This document shows positions 51,631 to 60,332 of a stretch of DNA of 64,000 nucleotides, piece after piece (positions within the stretch are counted from its first letter, which is position 1; each line of letters begins with the position of its first letter). The notes beneath the pieces are model-generated. The model saw nothing but the letters and a program-made list of their open reading frames with translations. It ran no database searches and had not been told where the DNA came from. The position numbers and the translations under genes are program-made. This DNA is from Firmicutes bacterium ASF500 (GTDB lineage: Bacteria > Bacillota > Clostridia > Oscillospirales > Oscillospiraceae): positions 2,170,001 to 2,234,000 of the forward strand of contig CP097573.1 of the NCBI GenBank assembly GCA_000492175.2. Direction: 5' to 3'.

Positions 51631-52677
51631 ATGCCAAAGGGAATCGCAGTTGACAGTCAGGGCCGCCTCAAGGAGCGGGCCGCCATCAGCGACACCAACC
51701 TTCTGCTCACCATCACAGTGGTGGTATTCTTCATCCTGTATCTCTCCGCCGTATTTTTCCTGGGCGGCGGCTTCGCCAAGCCCCAGAACTTCCTCAACAT
51801 TCTGAATAACAACGCCTCCCTCATTGTGCTGTCCTGCGGCATGAGCATCGTCATGATTACCGGCGGCATCGACATCAGCGTGGGCGCGGTCACCTGTCTG
51901 GTGTGCATGACCTGCGCGGTGAACCTGGAGCGGCAGGGCGGCAGCGTCTTGACCGTCATCCTCATTGGACTGGGCATCGGCCTGGCCTTCGGGGCGGTCC
52001 AGGGCTTCCTGGTGGCCCACCTGGGTATTCAGCCCTTTATCGTCTCGCTGGCGGGCATGTTCTTCGCCAAGGGCATGACCACCATCGTCAGCAAGGAGCC
52101 CGTCCGCGTGACCAACGAGGCCTTCCTGGCGGTGAAGGAGACCCGGATCATCGTCCCCGGCCTGGGCTCCAACAACAAGCTGGGCCAGTATGTCCCCGCC
52201 TATGTGGAGGTGGGCGTGATCATCGCGCTGGCGGTGGTGGTCCTGCTGTTCTGCCTGCTGCGCTGGACCAGGCTGGGCCGCGGCTTCTACGCCGTGGGCG
52301 GCAACAGCCAGAGCGCCAACATGCTGGGCATCAACGTCCGCCGGACCAAGTTCCTGGCCCATGTGCTGTGCGGCCTGCTGGCCGGCCTGGGCGGCATCCT
52401 CTACTTCCTCCACGTGGGCAGCGGCGACGTGGCCAACGGCGCGGGGGACGAGATGAACGCCATTGCCTCCTCCATCATCGGCGGCACCCTGCTCACCGGA
52501 GGCGTGGGCAACGTAATCGGCACCTTCTTCGGCGTGCTGAGCCTGAACACCATCAAGCGTATCGTCTCCTCCCTGGGCTTTGACGAGGCCTGGTGGTCCA
52601 ACATCACCGTGGCCGGTATGCTCTGCCTGTTCCTGGTGGTCCAGAGCATCGTGCTGCTGCGGAAGAACAAGAAGTAA
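51631..52677 (+). CDS. Sugar ABC transporter permease, YjfF-like
   Basis: The 348-residue RbsC-family protein has GGIDISVGAVTCLVCMTCAV, FGAVQGFLVAHLGIQPFIVS, VGGNSQSANMLGINVRRTKF and GGTLLTGGVGNVIGTFFGVL. It starts right after the TGA of the first permease. The pair should form a heterodimeric channel. Confidence 0.9.
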   Translation: MPKGIAVDSQGRLKERAAISDTNLLLTITVVVFFILYLSAVFFLGGGFAKPQNFLNILNNNASLIVLSCGMSIVMITGGIDISVGAVTCLVCMTCAVNLERQGGSVLTVILIGLGIGLAFGAVQGFLVAHLGIQPFIVSLAGMFFAKGMTTIVSKEPVRVTNEAFLAVKETRIIVPGLGSNNKLGQYVPAYVEVGVIIALAVVVLLFCLLRWTRLGRGFYAVGGNSQSANMLGINVRRTKFLAHVLCGLLAGLGGILYFLHVGSGDVANGAGDEMNAIASSIIGGTLLTGGVGNVIGTFFGVLSLNTIKRIVSSLGFDEAWWSNITVAGMLCLFLVVQSIVLLRKNKK

Positions 52678-52689
52678 GGAGGGCGCGCC

Positions 52690-54216
52690 ATGAAAACCTG
52701 TTTAGGCATCGAGCTGGGCTCCACCCGCATCAAGGCCGTCGCCATCGACGGCCGGTTCAAGCCCGTCTCCTCCGGGGACTACACCTGGGCCTCCCGCTAT
52801 GAGAACGGCGTGTGGACCTACCCCTTAGAGGAGGTGTGGATCGGTCTGAAAACCGCCCTGCTCCAGGTGAAGGACCGGGAGGATATCGCCGCCGTGGGGG
52901 TGTCCGCCATGATGCACGGCTATCTGGCCTTTGACAAGGACTGGAACCTGCTCACCCCCTTCCGCACCTGGCAGAACACCATCACCGGCCAGGCCGCGGC
53001 GGAGCTGACCGAGCTGTTCGGCTTCAACATCCCCCAGCGGTGGTCCATCGCCCACCTGTATCAGGCGGTGCTCAACGGCGAGGAGCACGTCTCCCGGATC
53101 GCCCACCTCACCACCCTGGCGGGGTACATCCACTATAAGCTCACCGGGGTCCACGCCGTGGGCGTCGGCGAGGCGTCGGGCATGTTCCCCATCGACAGCG
53201 AAAAATTGGACTATGACGCGGCCATGATGGCAAAGTTCAACGCCCTGCCAGCCGTCCAGGCCCTGCCCTGGCGTCTGGAGGACCTGCTCCCCAAGGTGCT
53301 GGCGGCGGGCCAGGACGCCGGAGCCCTCACCGAGACGGGGGCGGCGATGCTGGACGGCCTGCTCCCCCCGGGGGTAGTCTTCGCCCCCGCCGAGGGGGAC
53401 GCGGGCACCGGCATGACCGCCACCAACGCCGTGGCCCCCCGGACGGGCAACGTGTCCGCCGGGACCTCCATCTTCTCCATGGTGGTGCTGGAGCGCCCCC
53501 TGGAGCGAGTCTATGAGGAGATCGACTTAGTGACAACCCCCACCGGGGCCCCGGTGGCCATGGTCCACTGCAACAACTGCACCAACGACACCAACGCCTG
53601 GGTCGGCGTTCTGGGGGAGACCGCCCGCCTCTTCGGAGGGTCGCCCGACGCCGGGGAGCTGTACACCAAGCTCTATGAGAAGAGCCTGGAGGGCGACCCG
53701 GACTGCGGCGGCGTGCTGGTGTGCAACTACCTGGCGGGCGAGGGGGTCACCCACATGGACGCCGGCCGTCCTATGGTGGTCCGCACCCCGGAGAGCAAAT
53801 TTACCCTGGCAAACCTCTTCCGGGCTCAGCTCTACGCCACCATGTCCACCCTGAAAATCGGCATGGACATCCTGGCGGAGGAGGGGGTGGCCATCGACTC
53901 CCTCACCGGCCACGGCGGGCTGTTCAAAACCCCCGTGGTGGGCCAGAGCTATATGGCCGCCGCCTGCAACGCCCCCGTCACCTGCATGGAGACCGCCGGG
54001 GAGGGCGGGCCCTACGGTATGGCCCTGCTGGCCTCCTTCCTGATGAACAGGGAGGAGGGGGAGCGCCTGGAGGACTTCCTGAGCAAACGGGTCTTTGCCG
54101 GGGCTTCCGGCTCCACCGTTTTGCCCGACCCCGCCTGCGCGGAGGGCTTCAACGCCTATATCCGGCGGTACAGGGCTCTGCTGGAGGTAGAGAAGACCGC
54201 TGTATCTGTTTTGTAA
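52690..54216 (+). CDS. FGGY-family carbohydrate kinase, probable L-ribulokinase
   Basis: The 508-residue kinase has CLGIELGSTRIKAVAIDG at the N-terminus, VGVSAMMHGYLAFD, GNVSAGTSIFSMVVLE and, in domain II, LTGHGGLFKTPVVGQSYMAA. This is the clostridial FGGY type found in arabinose clusters, differing from enterobacterial AraB. The expected reaction makes L-ribulose 5-phosphate. AAGGAGGGC precedes the ATG. It is separated from araA by repeats. Confidence 0.82.
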   Translation: MKTCLGIELGSTRIKAVAIDGRFKPVSSGDYTWASRYENGVWTYPLEEVWIGLKTALLQVKDREDIAAVGVSAMMHGYLAFDKDWNLLTPFRTWQNTITGQAAAELTELFGFNIPQRWSIAHLYQAVLNGEEHVSRIAHLTTLAGYIHYKLTGVHAVGVGEASGMFPIDSEKLDYDAAMMAKFNALPAVQALPWRLEDLLPKVLAAGQDAGALTETGAAMLDGLLPPGVVFAPAEGDAGTGMTATNAVAPRTGNVSAGTSIFSMVVLERPLERVYEEIDLVTTPTGAPVAMVHCNNCTNDTNAWVGVLGETARLFGGSPDAGELYTKLYEKSLEGDPDCGGVLVCNYLAGEGVTHMDAGRPMVVRTPESKFTLANLFRAQLYATMSTLKIGMDILAEEGVAIDSLTGHGGLFKTPVVGQSYMAAACNAPVTCMETAGEGGPYGMALLASFLMNREEGERLEDFLSKRVFAGASGSTVLPDPACAEGFNAYIRRYRALLEVEKTAVSVL

Positions 54217-54376
54217 AACGGCGCCTGTAGGGGCGGATATGATCCGCCCGCCGGGCAGGCTCCTAATCTTAGGGGCGGCGCGCCGGGGTCGTCGCGCCCT
54301 ACAGGATACGTGTGTAGGGGCCGACGACCCGGCGGCCCGCTCTCCCAGATTCCAAAAATATGAGGAGGAACATCCA
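54217..54376. repeat. Composite repeats between kinase and araA
   Basis: A family B half (GTAGGGGCGGATATGATCCG, 54227-54251) is followed by two family A halves in reversed order: GGGGTCGTCGCGCCCTAC (up to 54302), then GTAGGGGCCGACGACCCGGC (from 54313). No gene lies here. The araA ribosome-binding site GAGGAGG follows. Confidence 0.78.
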
Positions 54377-55843
54377 ATGAACAAATATTCGTTCTGGTTC
54401 GTGGTAGGCAGTCAATTCCTGTACGGCCCCGAGGTGCTGGAGACGGTGGCTGACCGGGCCCGGGAGATGGCCGGCGAGCTCAGCAAGGCCCTGCCTTTTC
54501 CCCTGATCTACAAGGTGACCGCCAAGACCAACCAGGAGATCGCCGACGTGGTGAAGGAGGCCAACTATGACGACTCCTGCGCCGGAATTATCACCTGGTG
54601 CCACACCTTCTCCCCCAGCAAGATGTGGATCAACGGCCTGACCAGCCTCCAGAAGCCCTGGTGCCACTTCGCCACCCAGTATAACCGAGAGATCCCCAAC
54701 GAGGAGATCGACATGGACTTCATGAACCTGAACCAGGCCGCCCACGGCGACCGGGAGCACGGCTTCATCGGGGCCCGTCTCCGGGCCCCCCGGAAGGTCA
54801 TCGCCGGGTACTGGAAGGACGAGGCCGTCCAGGGGCGCGTCGCCAGCTGGATGAAGGCCGCCGTGGGCGCGGCGGTGTCCAGATCCATGAAGGTCATGCG
54901 CTTTGGCGATAATATGAGAGAGGTGGCCGTCACCGAGGGCGACAAGGTGGAGGTCCAGGCCAAGCTGGGCTGGCAGGTGAACACCTGGGCGGTGGGCGAC
55001 CTGGTGAAGGTGATGAACGCCGTCACCGAGGAGGAGATCGACGCCCTGATGGAGACCTATAAGGCCAGCTATGACATCGCTACCGACAAGATCGACCACA
55101 TCCGCTATCAGGCCCGGGAAGAGATCGCCATGAAGAAGATGCTGGACGCCGAGGGCTGCAAGGCCTTCTCCAACACCTTCCAGGACCTGTACGGTATGGA
55201 ACAGCTCCCCGGACTGGCTTCCCAGCACCTGATGGCCCAGGGCTACGGCTACGGCGGCGAGGGCGACTGGAAGGTGTCCGCCATGACCGCCATCATGAAG
55301 GCCATGGGCGAGAATGGCAACGGCTGCTCCCTGTTCATGGAGGATTACACCTATAACCTGGAGCCGGGGAAGGAGTACTCCCTGGGGGCCCACATGCTGG
55401 AGGTCTGCCCCTGCTGCGCCGCCGGGAAGCCCCGCATTGAGACCCACCACCTGGGGATCGGCATGAACGAGAAGGACCCCGCCCGCCTGGTCTTTGAGGG
55501 CAAGGAGGGGGACGCCATCGTGGTCTCTCTCATCGACATGGGGGGACGGCTCCGCCTGATCTGCCAGGACATCCACTGCGTCAAGCCCATCCTGCCCATG
55601 CCCAACCTGCCCGTGGCCCGGGTGATGTGGCAGGCCGAGCCCTCCCTCACCACCGGGGTGGAGTGCTGGATTACCGCCGGCGGCGCCCACCACACCGTCC
55701 TCAGCTACGACGTCACCGCCGAGCAGATGAAGGACTGGTGTACCATGATGGACATCGAGTTTGTCCACATCGGGAAGGACACCACCCTGGAGAGCCTGGA
55801 GCACGACCTGTTCCTGTCCGATCTGGCCTGGAGATTGAAGTAA
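54377..55843 (+). CDS. araA: L-arabinose isomerase
   Basis: The 488-residue enzyme converts L-arabinose to L-ribulose. The start FWFVVGSQFLYGPEVLETV, then ITWCHTFSPSKMWINGL, ATQYNREIPNEEIDMDFMNL, EDYTYNLEPGKEYSLGAHML and the C-terminal ITAGGAHHTVLSYDV match AraA, including the metal-binding Glu and His residues. Length is typical. MNKYSF was chosen because GAGGAGG precedes it. Confidence 0.97.
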   Translation: MNKYSFWFVVGSQFLYGPEVLETVADRAREMAGELSKALPFPLIYKVTAKTNQEIADVVKEANYDDSCAGIITWCHTFSPSKMWINGLTSLQKPWCHFATQYNREIPNEEIDMDFMNLNQAAHGDREHGFIGARLRAPRKVIAGYWKDEAVQGRVASWMKAAVGAAVSRSMKVMRFGDNMREVAVTEGDKVEVQAKLGWQVNTWAVGDLVKVMNAVTEEEIDALMETYKASYDIATDKIDHIRYQAREEIAMKKMLDAEGCKAFSNTFQDLYGMEQLPGLASQHLMAQGYGYGGEGDWKVSAMTAIMKAMGENGNGCSLFMEDYTYNLEPGKEYSLGAHMLEVCPCCAAGKPRIETHHLGIGMNEKDPARLVFEGKEGDAIVVSLIDMGGRLRLICQDIHCVKPILPMPNLPVARVMWQAEPSLTTGVECWITAGGAHHTVLSYDVTAEQMKDWCTMMDIEFVHIGKDTTLESLEHDLFLSDLAWRLK

Positions 55844-55848
55844 ACCCT

Positions 55849-56012
55849 GTAGGGGCCGACGACCCGGCGGCCCGCTCTGTTCCGCTGCGGCGGGGAGCGG
55901 CGCGCCGGGGTCGTCGCGCCCTACATGACCCGTTGTTCTGTAGGGGCGGATTTCATCCGCCCGTATGAGAATAAGGCGGCATAAAAAACGGGCGGGTAAT
56001 ACCCGCCCCTAC
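55849..56012. repeat. Family A copy 5 and family B copy 5 between araA and araD
   Basis: GTAGGGGCCGACGACCCGGC to GGGGTCGTCGCGCCCTAC (55849-55924) is followed by GTAGGGGCGGATTTCATCCG to GGGTAATACCCGCCCCTAC (55940-56012). Both fold into hairpins. No gene lies here. Confidence 0.8.
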
Positions 56013-56033
56013 ACACGGAAAAGAGGTGCAAAT

Positions 56034-56732
56034 ATGTTAGAAGCGCTCAAGCAAGCGGTTTTGGAGGCCAACCTCCTCCTGCCCAAATACGGCCTGGTTA
56101 CCTTCACCTGGGGCAACGTGTCCGGGATAGACCGGGAGAAGGGGCTGATCGTCATCAAGCCCTCCGGGGTGGAGTACGACGGTATGACCGTGGAGGATAT
56201 GGTGGTGGTGAGCCTGGAGACCGGCCAGGTGACGGAGGGCAAATGGAAGCCCTCCAGCGACACCAAGACCCACCTGGAGCTGTACAAGGCATTCCCTGGC
56301 GTGGGCGGCATCGTCCACACCCACAGCCCCAACGCCGTGGCCTGGGCCCAGGCCGGGGAGGACATCCCCTGCTTCGGCACCACCCACGCCGACTACTTCT
56401 ACGGCTCCGTCCCCTGTGCCCGCCACCTGACCCAGGGGGAGCTGGAGGAGGACTATGAGCGGAACACCGGAAGGATCATTGTGGATACCTTCCGGGAGCG
56501 GTGCATCGAGCCCACCGCCGTCCCCGGCGTGATCTGCGCCAGTCACGGACCCTTTACCTGGGGTAAGGACCCGGCTCAGGCGGTGTACCACGGGGTGGTG
56601 CTGGAGGAGGTAGCCAAAATGGCCATCCTCACCCGGCAGGTCCGGCCCTCTGCGGGGGCGGCTCCCCAGCGCTATCAGGACAAGCACTATTTCCGCAAGC
56701 ACGGCCCCGGCGCCTACTACGGTCAGGGCTGA
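56034..56732 (+). CDS. araD: L-ribulose-5-phosphate 4-epimerase
   Basis: The 232-residue class II aldolase-like enzyme makes D-xylulose 5-phosphate. Motifs are LVTFTWGNVSGIDREKGLIV, IKPSGVEYDGMTVEDMVVV and the zinc site GGIVHTHSPNAVAWAQAGED with CFGTTHADYFYGS. The C-terminal ASHGPFTWGKDPAQAVYHGV and KHYFRKHGPGAYYGQ follow. AAGAGGTG precedes the ATG. It completes the araB-like/araA/araD route. Confidence 0.96.
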   Translation: MLEALKQAVLEANLLLPKYGLVTFTWGNVSGIDREKGLIVIKPSGVEYDGMTVEDMVVVSLETGQVTEGKWKPSSDTKTHLELYKAFPGVGGIVHTHSPNAVAWAQAGEDIPCFGTTHADYFYGSVPCARHLTQGELEEDYERNTGRIIVDTFRERCIEPTAVPGVICASHGPFTWGKDPAQAVYHGVVLEEVAKMAILTRQVRPSAGAAPQRYQDKHYFRKHGPGAYYGQG

Positions 56733-56743
56733 ATAAACGGGAA

Positions 56744-56774
56744 GCTCCCCGGAGGCAGGCCGCCTCCGGGGAGC
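56744..56774. terminator. Terminator after araD
   Basis: GCTCCCCGGAGGC, five-base loop, GCCTCCGGGGAGC followed by GCTTTC. It lies between convergent araD and the P-type ATPase gene. Confidence 0.8.
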
Positions 56775-56778
56775 GCTT

Positions 56779-59424
56779 TCATCTCTGCTTTGCCGTGACC
56801 GCCTCCTCCGGTGTGCTCCGGGGGAGGGACATCGCCTTAGCCGCCTCGCAGATGGGGATGGGGGCCATCGCCAGGGCCAGGACGGTACACCACTGGGGGG
56901 CGTTCATGGGGGTGACGGAAAATACCCCCTGGAGGGGCGGGACCAGCAGGACGGAGAGCTGCATAGCCAGCCCCGCCAGAAAGGCCCGGTTCATCGCCGG
57001 GTTGGACAGCGCCCCCTGGACGAAGAGGGAGCGGTCCTCGCTGCGGATATTGAAGGCGTGGAACAGCTGGCACAGGGTCAGGGTGGCGAAGGCCATGGTG
57101 TTTGCCGCCGCCCCCTCCATCCCCGGGGCCCCCAGCCGGGTGAAGCCCAGGAAGTAGGCCGCCAGGGTAAGCCCCCCCACCATCAGGCCCTGCCAGGCCA
57201 GCCGGAAGGAGAATCGTTTGTCAAAGAGCCCGGCGGAGGCGTCCCGGGGCTCCTCCTCCATGACCCCCTCCTCCACCGGCTCCACCCCCAGGGCCAGGGC
57301 GGGGAGGGAGTCGGTCACTAAATTGAGCCACAGCAGCTGTACCGGTACCAGGGGCATTTGGCCGAAGCCCAGCAGTGTGGCGGCAAAGATCGTGAAAATT
57401 TCCCCGATGTTGCAGGAGAGGAGATAGTGGATGGCCTTGCGGATGTTGGAATAGATGCCCCGGCCCTCCTCAATGGCGGAGACGATGGTGGAAAAGTTGT
57501 CGTCAGTGAGGATCATGTCGGCGGCGCCCTTGGCTACGTCGGTGCCCACCACCCCCATGGCGCAGCCGATGTCGGCGGCCTTCAGGGCGGGGGCGTCGTT
57601 GACCCCGTCCCCGGTCATAGCCACCACCCGGCCCCGGTTCTGCCAGGCCTGGACGATGCGCATTTTGTGCTCCGGGGATACCCGGGCGAAGACGGCGAAT
57701 TTTTCAATGTCGGCCTCCAGCAGCTCCTGGGGCATGAAGTCCAGCTCCGCCCCCGTCACCGTCCAGTCGCCGGGGCGGGCGATGTCCAGCGCCTGAGCCA
57801 CGGCCAGGGCGGTGGCCCGGTGGTCACCGGTAATCATCACCGGGCGCACCCCCGCCAGGTGGCACTTGGCCACCGCCGCCCGCACCTCGGGCCGGGGCGG
57901 GTCCATCAGGCCGAAGAGGCCCAAAAAGGTGAGCTCCCGTTCCACCTGACCCGGCTCCGGATTTCGGGGCAGGCGGTCCAGCTCCCTGCGGGCCACGGCG
58001 ATCACGCGCAGGGCCTTGCCCGCCATCTCCTCGTTGGCGGACAGCGCCCGGGCCCGGTCGGCCTGGGTCATGGGTCCTCTGGGCGTGGCGGAGCACCGCT
58101 CCAGGAGCACGTCGGGAGCCCCCTTCACAAAGGCGGTCCAGCCCCCCTCCTCCCGGCTATGTATGGTGGTCATCAGCTTTCGGTTGGAGTCAAAGGGGAT
58201 GTCCGCCTCCCGGGGGAAGCGCTCCAGCTCCCGGAGCTGGTCCACCCCGTCCCGGGCGGCGGCGGTCACCAGCGCCCCCTCGGTGGGGTCGCCGGAGGCG
58301 GAGGGGGCCCCGGAGTGCCAGGTGAGCCGGGCGTCGGAGCACAGGGTCCCGGCCAGCAGGGCCTCCCGCCGCTGAGCCCCGGGGGTGAGCCAGATTTGCT
58401 GCACGGTCATTCTGTTCTGGGTGAGCGTGCCCGTCTTGTCGGAGCAGATCACGCCGGCGCAGCCCAGGGTCTCCACCGCGGGGAGCTTTTTCACAATGGC
58501 GTTTTTGTCCGCCAGCCGCTGGACCCCCAGGGCCAGGACGATGGTGACAATGGCGGGCAGGCCCTCCGGGATAGCGGCCACCGCCAGGGAGACGGCGGTG
58601 AGGAACATATCCAGAAGCCCCTTCCCCTGAAACAGCCCCACCCCGAACATGACCGCACACACCGACAGGCACAGGAAGGACAGGGATTTTGAAATCTCAG
58701 CCATCCGCTTTTGCAGGGGGGTGTCCCCGGACTGGCTCTCCAGAAGGAGACCGGCGATCTGGCCCATTTGGGTGTCCATCCCGGTGGATACCACCAGGGC
58801 GGACCCCCGTCCGGCGGTGATAAGGGTGCCGGAGATGAGCATGTTCACCCGGTCCCCCAGGGGCGTGTCCGGGGGGAGGGATTCCCTGGCCGACTTCTCC
58901 ACCGGGACGGACTCCCCCGTCATGGCCGACTCGTCGGCCTGGAGGCGGCTGCACTCCAAAATACGGGCGTCGGCGGGGACCTGGTCCCCGGCCTCCAGAA
59001 GAATCACGTCCCCCGGCACCAGGGCGGCGGCGGCCACCCGGCGGGGCTCGCCGTCCCGCAGGGCGCTGGCCTGGGGGGAGGACATCCGGCGCAGCTCCTC
59101 CAGGGCCTGCTGGGCGTGGTCCTCCTGGGTGATGGAGATCACCCCGTTGACCACCACGATGACCAGGATAATGACCCCGTCCAGCCAGTCCCGCCCGCCG
59201 CTTGCCGCCAGGGACAGCCCCGCCGCCGCCAGAAGGACCAGAATCATAGGGTCCTTCAGCTGACCCAGGATGCGGGACAGAAGGCTGGGCGGGTCCGGCT
59301 GGGCCAGCTGGTTGGGGCCGTACCGCTCCAGCCGCCCCGCCGCCTCCCGGCCCGTCAGGCCCTGGGGCCGGGACTCCAGGTCCTTCATGATTTGTGATAC
59401 GCTCCGGCTGTGCCAGCCGCCCAT
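56779..59424 (-). CDS. P-type cation-transporting ATPase, calcium type
   Basis: The 881-residue P2-type pump has the actuator motif AMTGESVPVEK, phosphorylation motif CSDKTGTLTQNRMTV, MITGDHRATALAVAQ and MTGDGVNDAPALKAADIGCA. Membrane segment 4 has AAIPEGLPAIVTIVLALG (PEGLP), typical of SERCA/PMCA-like bacterial calcium pumps. The start MGGWHSRS was chosen because GGAGGG lies eight bases upstream. Ca2+ is the likely ion, not proved. Confidence 0.93.
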   Translation of the reverse strand: MGGWHSRSVSQIMKDLESRPQGLTGREAAGRLERYGPNQLAQPDPPSLLSRILGQLKDPMILVLLAAAGLSLAASGGRDWLDGVIILVIVVVNGVISITQEDHAQQALEELRRMSSPQASALRDGEPRRVAAAALVPGDVILLEAGDQVPADARILECSRLQADESAMTGESVPVEKSARESLPPDTPLGDRVNMLISGTLITAGRGSALVVSTGMDTQMGQIAGLLLESQSGDTPLQKRMAEISKSLSFLCLSVCAVMFGVGLFQGKGLLDMFLTAVSLAVAAIPEGLPAIVTIVLALGVQRLADKNAIVKKLPAVETLGCAGVICSDKTGTLTQNRMTVQQIWLTPGAQRREALLAGTLCSDARLTWHSGAPSASGDPTEGALVTAAARDGVDQLRELERFPREADIPFDSNRKLMTTIHSREEGGWTAFVKGAPDVLLERCSATPRGPMTQADRARALSANEEMAGKALRVIAVARRELDRLPRNPEPGQVERELTFLGLFGLMDPPRPEVRAAVAKCHLAGVRPVMITGDHRATALAVAQALDIARPGDWTVTGAELDFMPQELLEADIEKFAVFARVSPEHKMRIVQAWQNRGRVVAMTGDGVNDAPALKAADIGCAMGVVGTDVAKGAADMILTDDNFSTIVSAIEEGRGIYSNIRKAIHYLLSCNIGEIFTIFAATLLGFGQMPLVPVQLLWLNLVTDSLPALALGVEPVEEGVMEEEPRDASAGLFDKRFSFRLAWQGLMVGGLTLAAYFLGFTRLGAPGMEGAAANTMAFATLTLCQLFHAFNIRSEDRSLFVQGALSNPAMNRAFLAGLAMQLSVLLVPPLQGVFSVTPMNAPQWCTVLALAMAPIPICEAAKAMSLPRSTPEEAVTAKQR

Positions 59425-59672
59425 AGAATCACCCTCCGAAACCATTTTTTTCCAAGTATACCCGGAGCCTGTCCACTTTTTGAGGGAAAGGCGTCGAGAG
59501 AGAAAAAACATCCCGCCGGGACGTACCCGATGGGATGCTCGTCAAAAGGAGGCTGGCCCTGCGGGGGACGTTGGGTGTAGGGGGGCGACCCCGTCCCGCC
59601 TGCGGGCAAAGTTGTTGCCATTTAGATGCCAGAACGGTGTATACTAAGCAAAAGACTATGGAGGGATCTGCC

Positions 59673-60332
59673 TTGATACATATTCTGGTCGTGGAGGATG
59701 AAAAGCCCATCTCAGACTTGATCCGCCTCAGCCTGTCCAAAGGGAAATTTCACTGCACCTGCGCGTTTGACGGCGCGGAGGCGGCCAATCTGCTGGAGAA
59801 AAACCGGTATGACCTGATCCTGCTGGACGTGATGCTCCCGGAGATCGACGGCTTTGAGCTGATGGAGTATATTCGCCCCTTGGAGATTCCTGTGATTTTT
59901 CTGACGGCGAAATCCGCGGTCCAGGACCGGGTAAAGGGGCTGAGGCTGGGGGCGGAGGACTACATTGTCAAACCCTTCGAGGTGGTGGAGCTGCTGGCCC
60001 GTATTGACGTGGTCCTCCGCCGGTACCGGAAAACGGATATGGTGCTGGAAATCAACGGGCTGAAAATTGATACGTCCTCCATGCGGGTGTGGCGGGCCGG
60101 CCAGGAGGTCAGCCTGACAAAGACGGAGTATGAGCTCCTGCTCCTCTTCGCCCGGAACCCCCGCCGCGCGATGTACCGGGAGACCATCTACGAGCATGTC
60201 TGGGGGGAGGAGTACCCCTTCGGCAGCAAGGCGGTGGACCTCCACGTCCAGCGCCTGCGGAAAAAGGCGGGGTGGGAGCGCTGTCTACAGGCCGTCAACC
60301 GGGTGGGCTACCGGCTGGAGGTGGAGGAGTGA
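59673..60332 (+). CDS. OmpR/PhoB-family response regulator
   Basis: The 219-residue protein has a receiver domain with acidic VEDE near residues 7-10, phospho-acceptor Asp52 in LILLDVMLP and Lys in YIVKPFE. The winged-helix DNA-binding domain has LTKTEYELLLLFARNPRRAM and SKAVDLHVQRLRKKAG. The TTG start lies seven bases after GGAGGG; an ATG five codons upstream has a poor site. The upstream gap (59425-59672) holds no gene. Confidence 0.9.
   Translation: MIHILVVEDEKPISDLIRLSLSKGKFHCTCAFDGAEAANLLEKNRYDLILLDVMLPEIDGFELMEYIRPLEIPVIFLTAKSAVQDRVKGLRLGAEDYIVKPFEVVELLARIDVVLRRYRKTDMVLEINGLKIDTSSMRVWRAGQEVSLTKTEYELLLLFARNPRRAMYRETIYEHVWGEEYPFGSKAVDLHVQRLRKKAGWERCLQAVNRVGYRLEVEE

Noticed and set aside
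50332-52413. Minus-strand open frame of about 693 codons
   Set aside because: It is antisense to the two arabinose-cluster permeases, with no family match and an artefact-like His/Gly/Asp composition.
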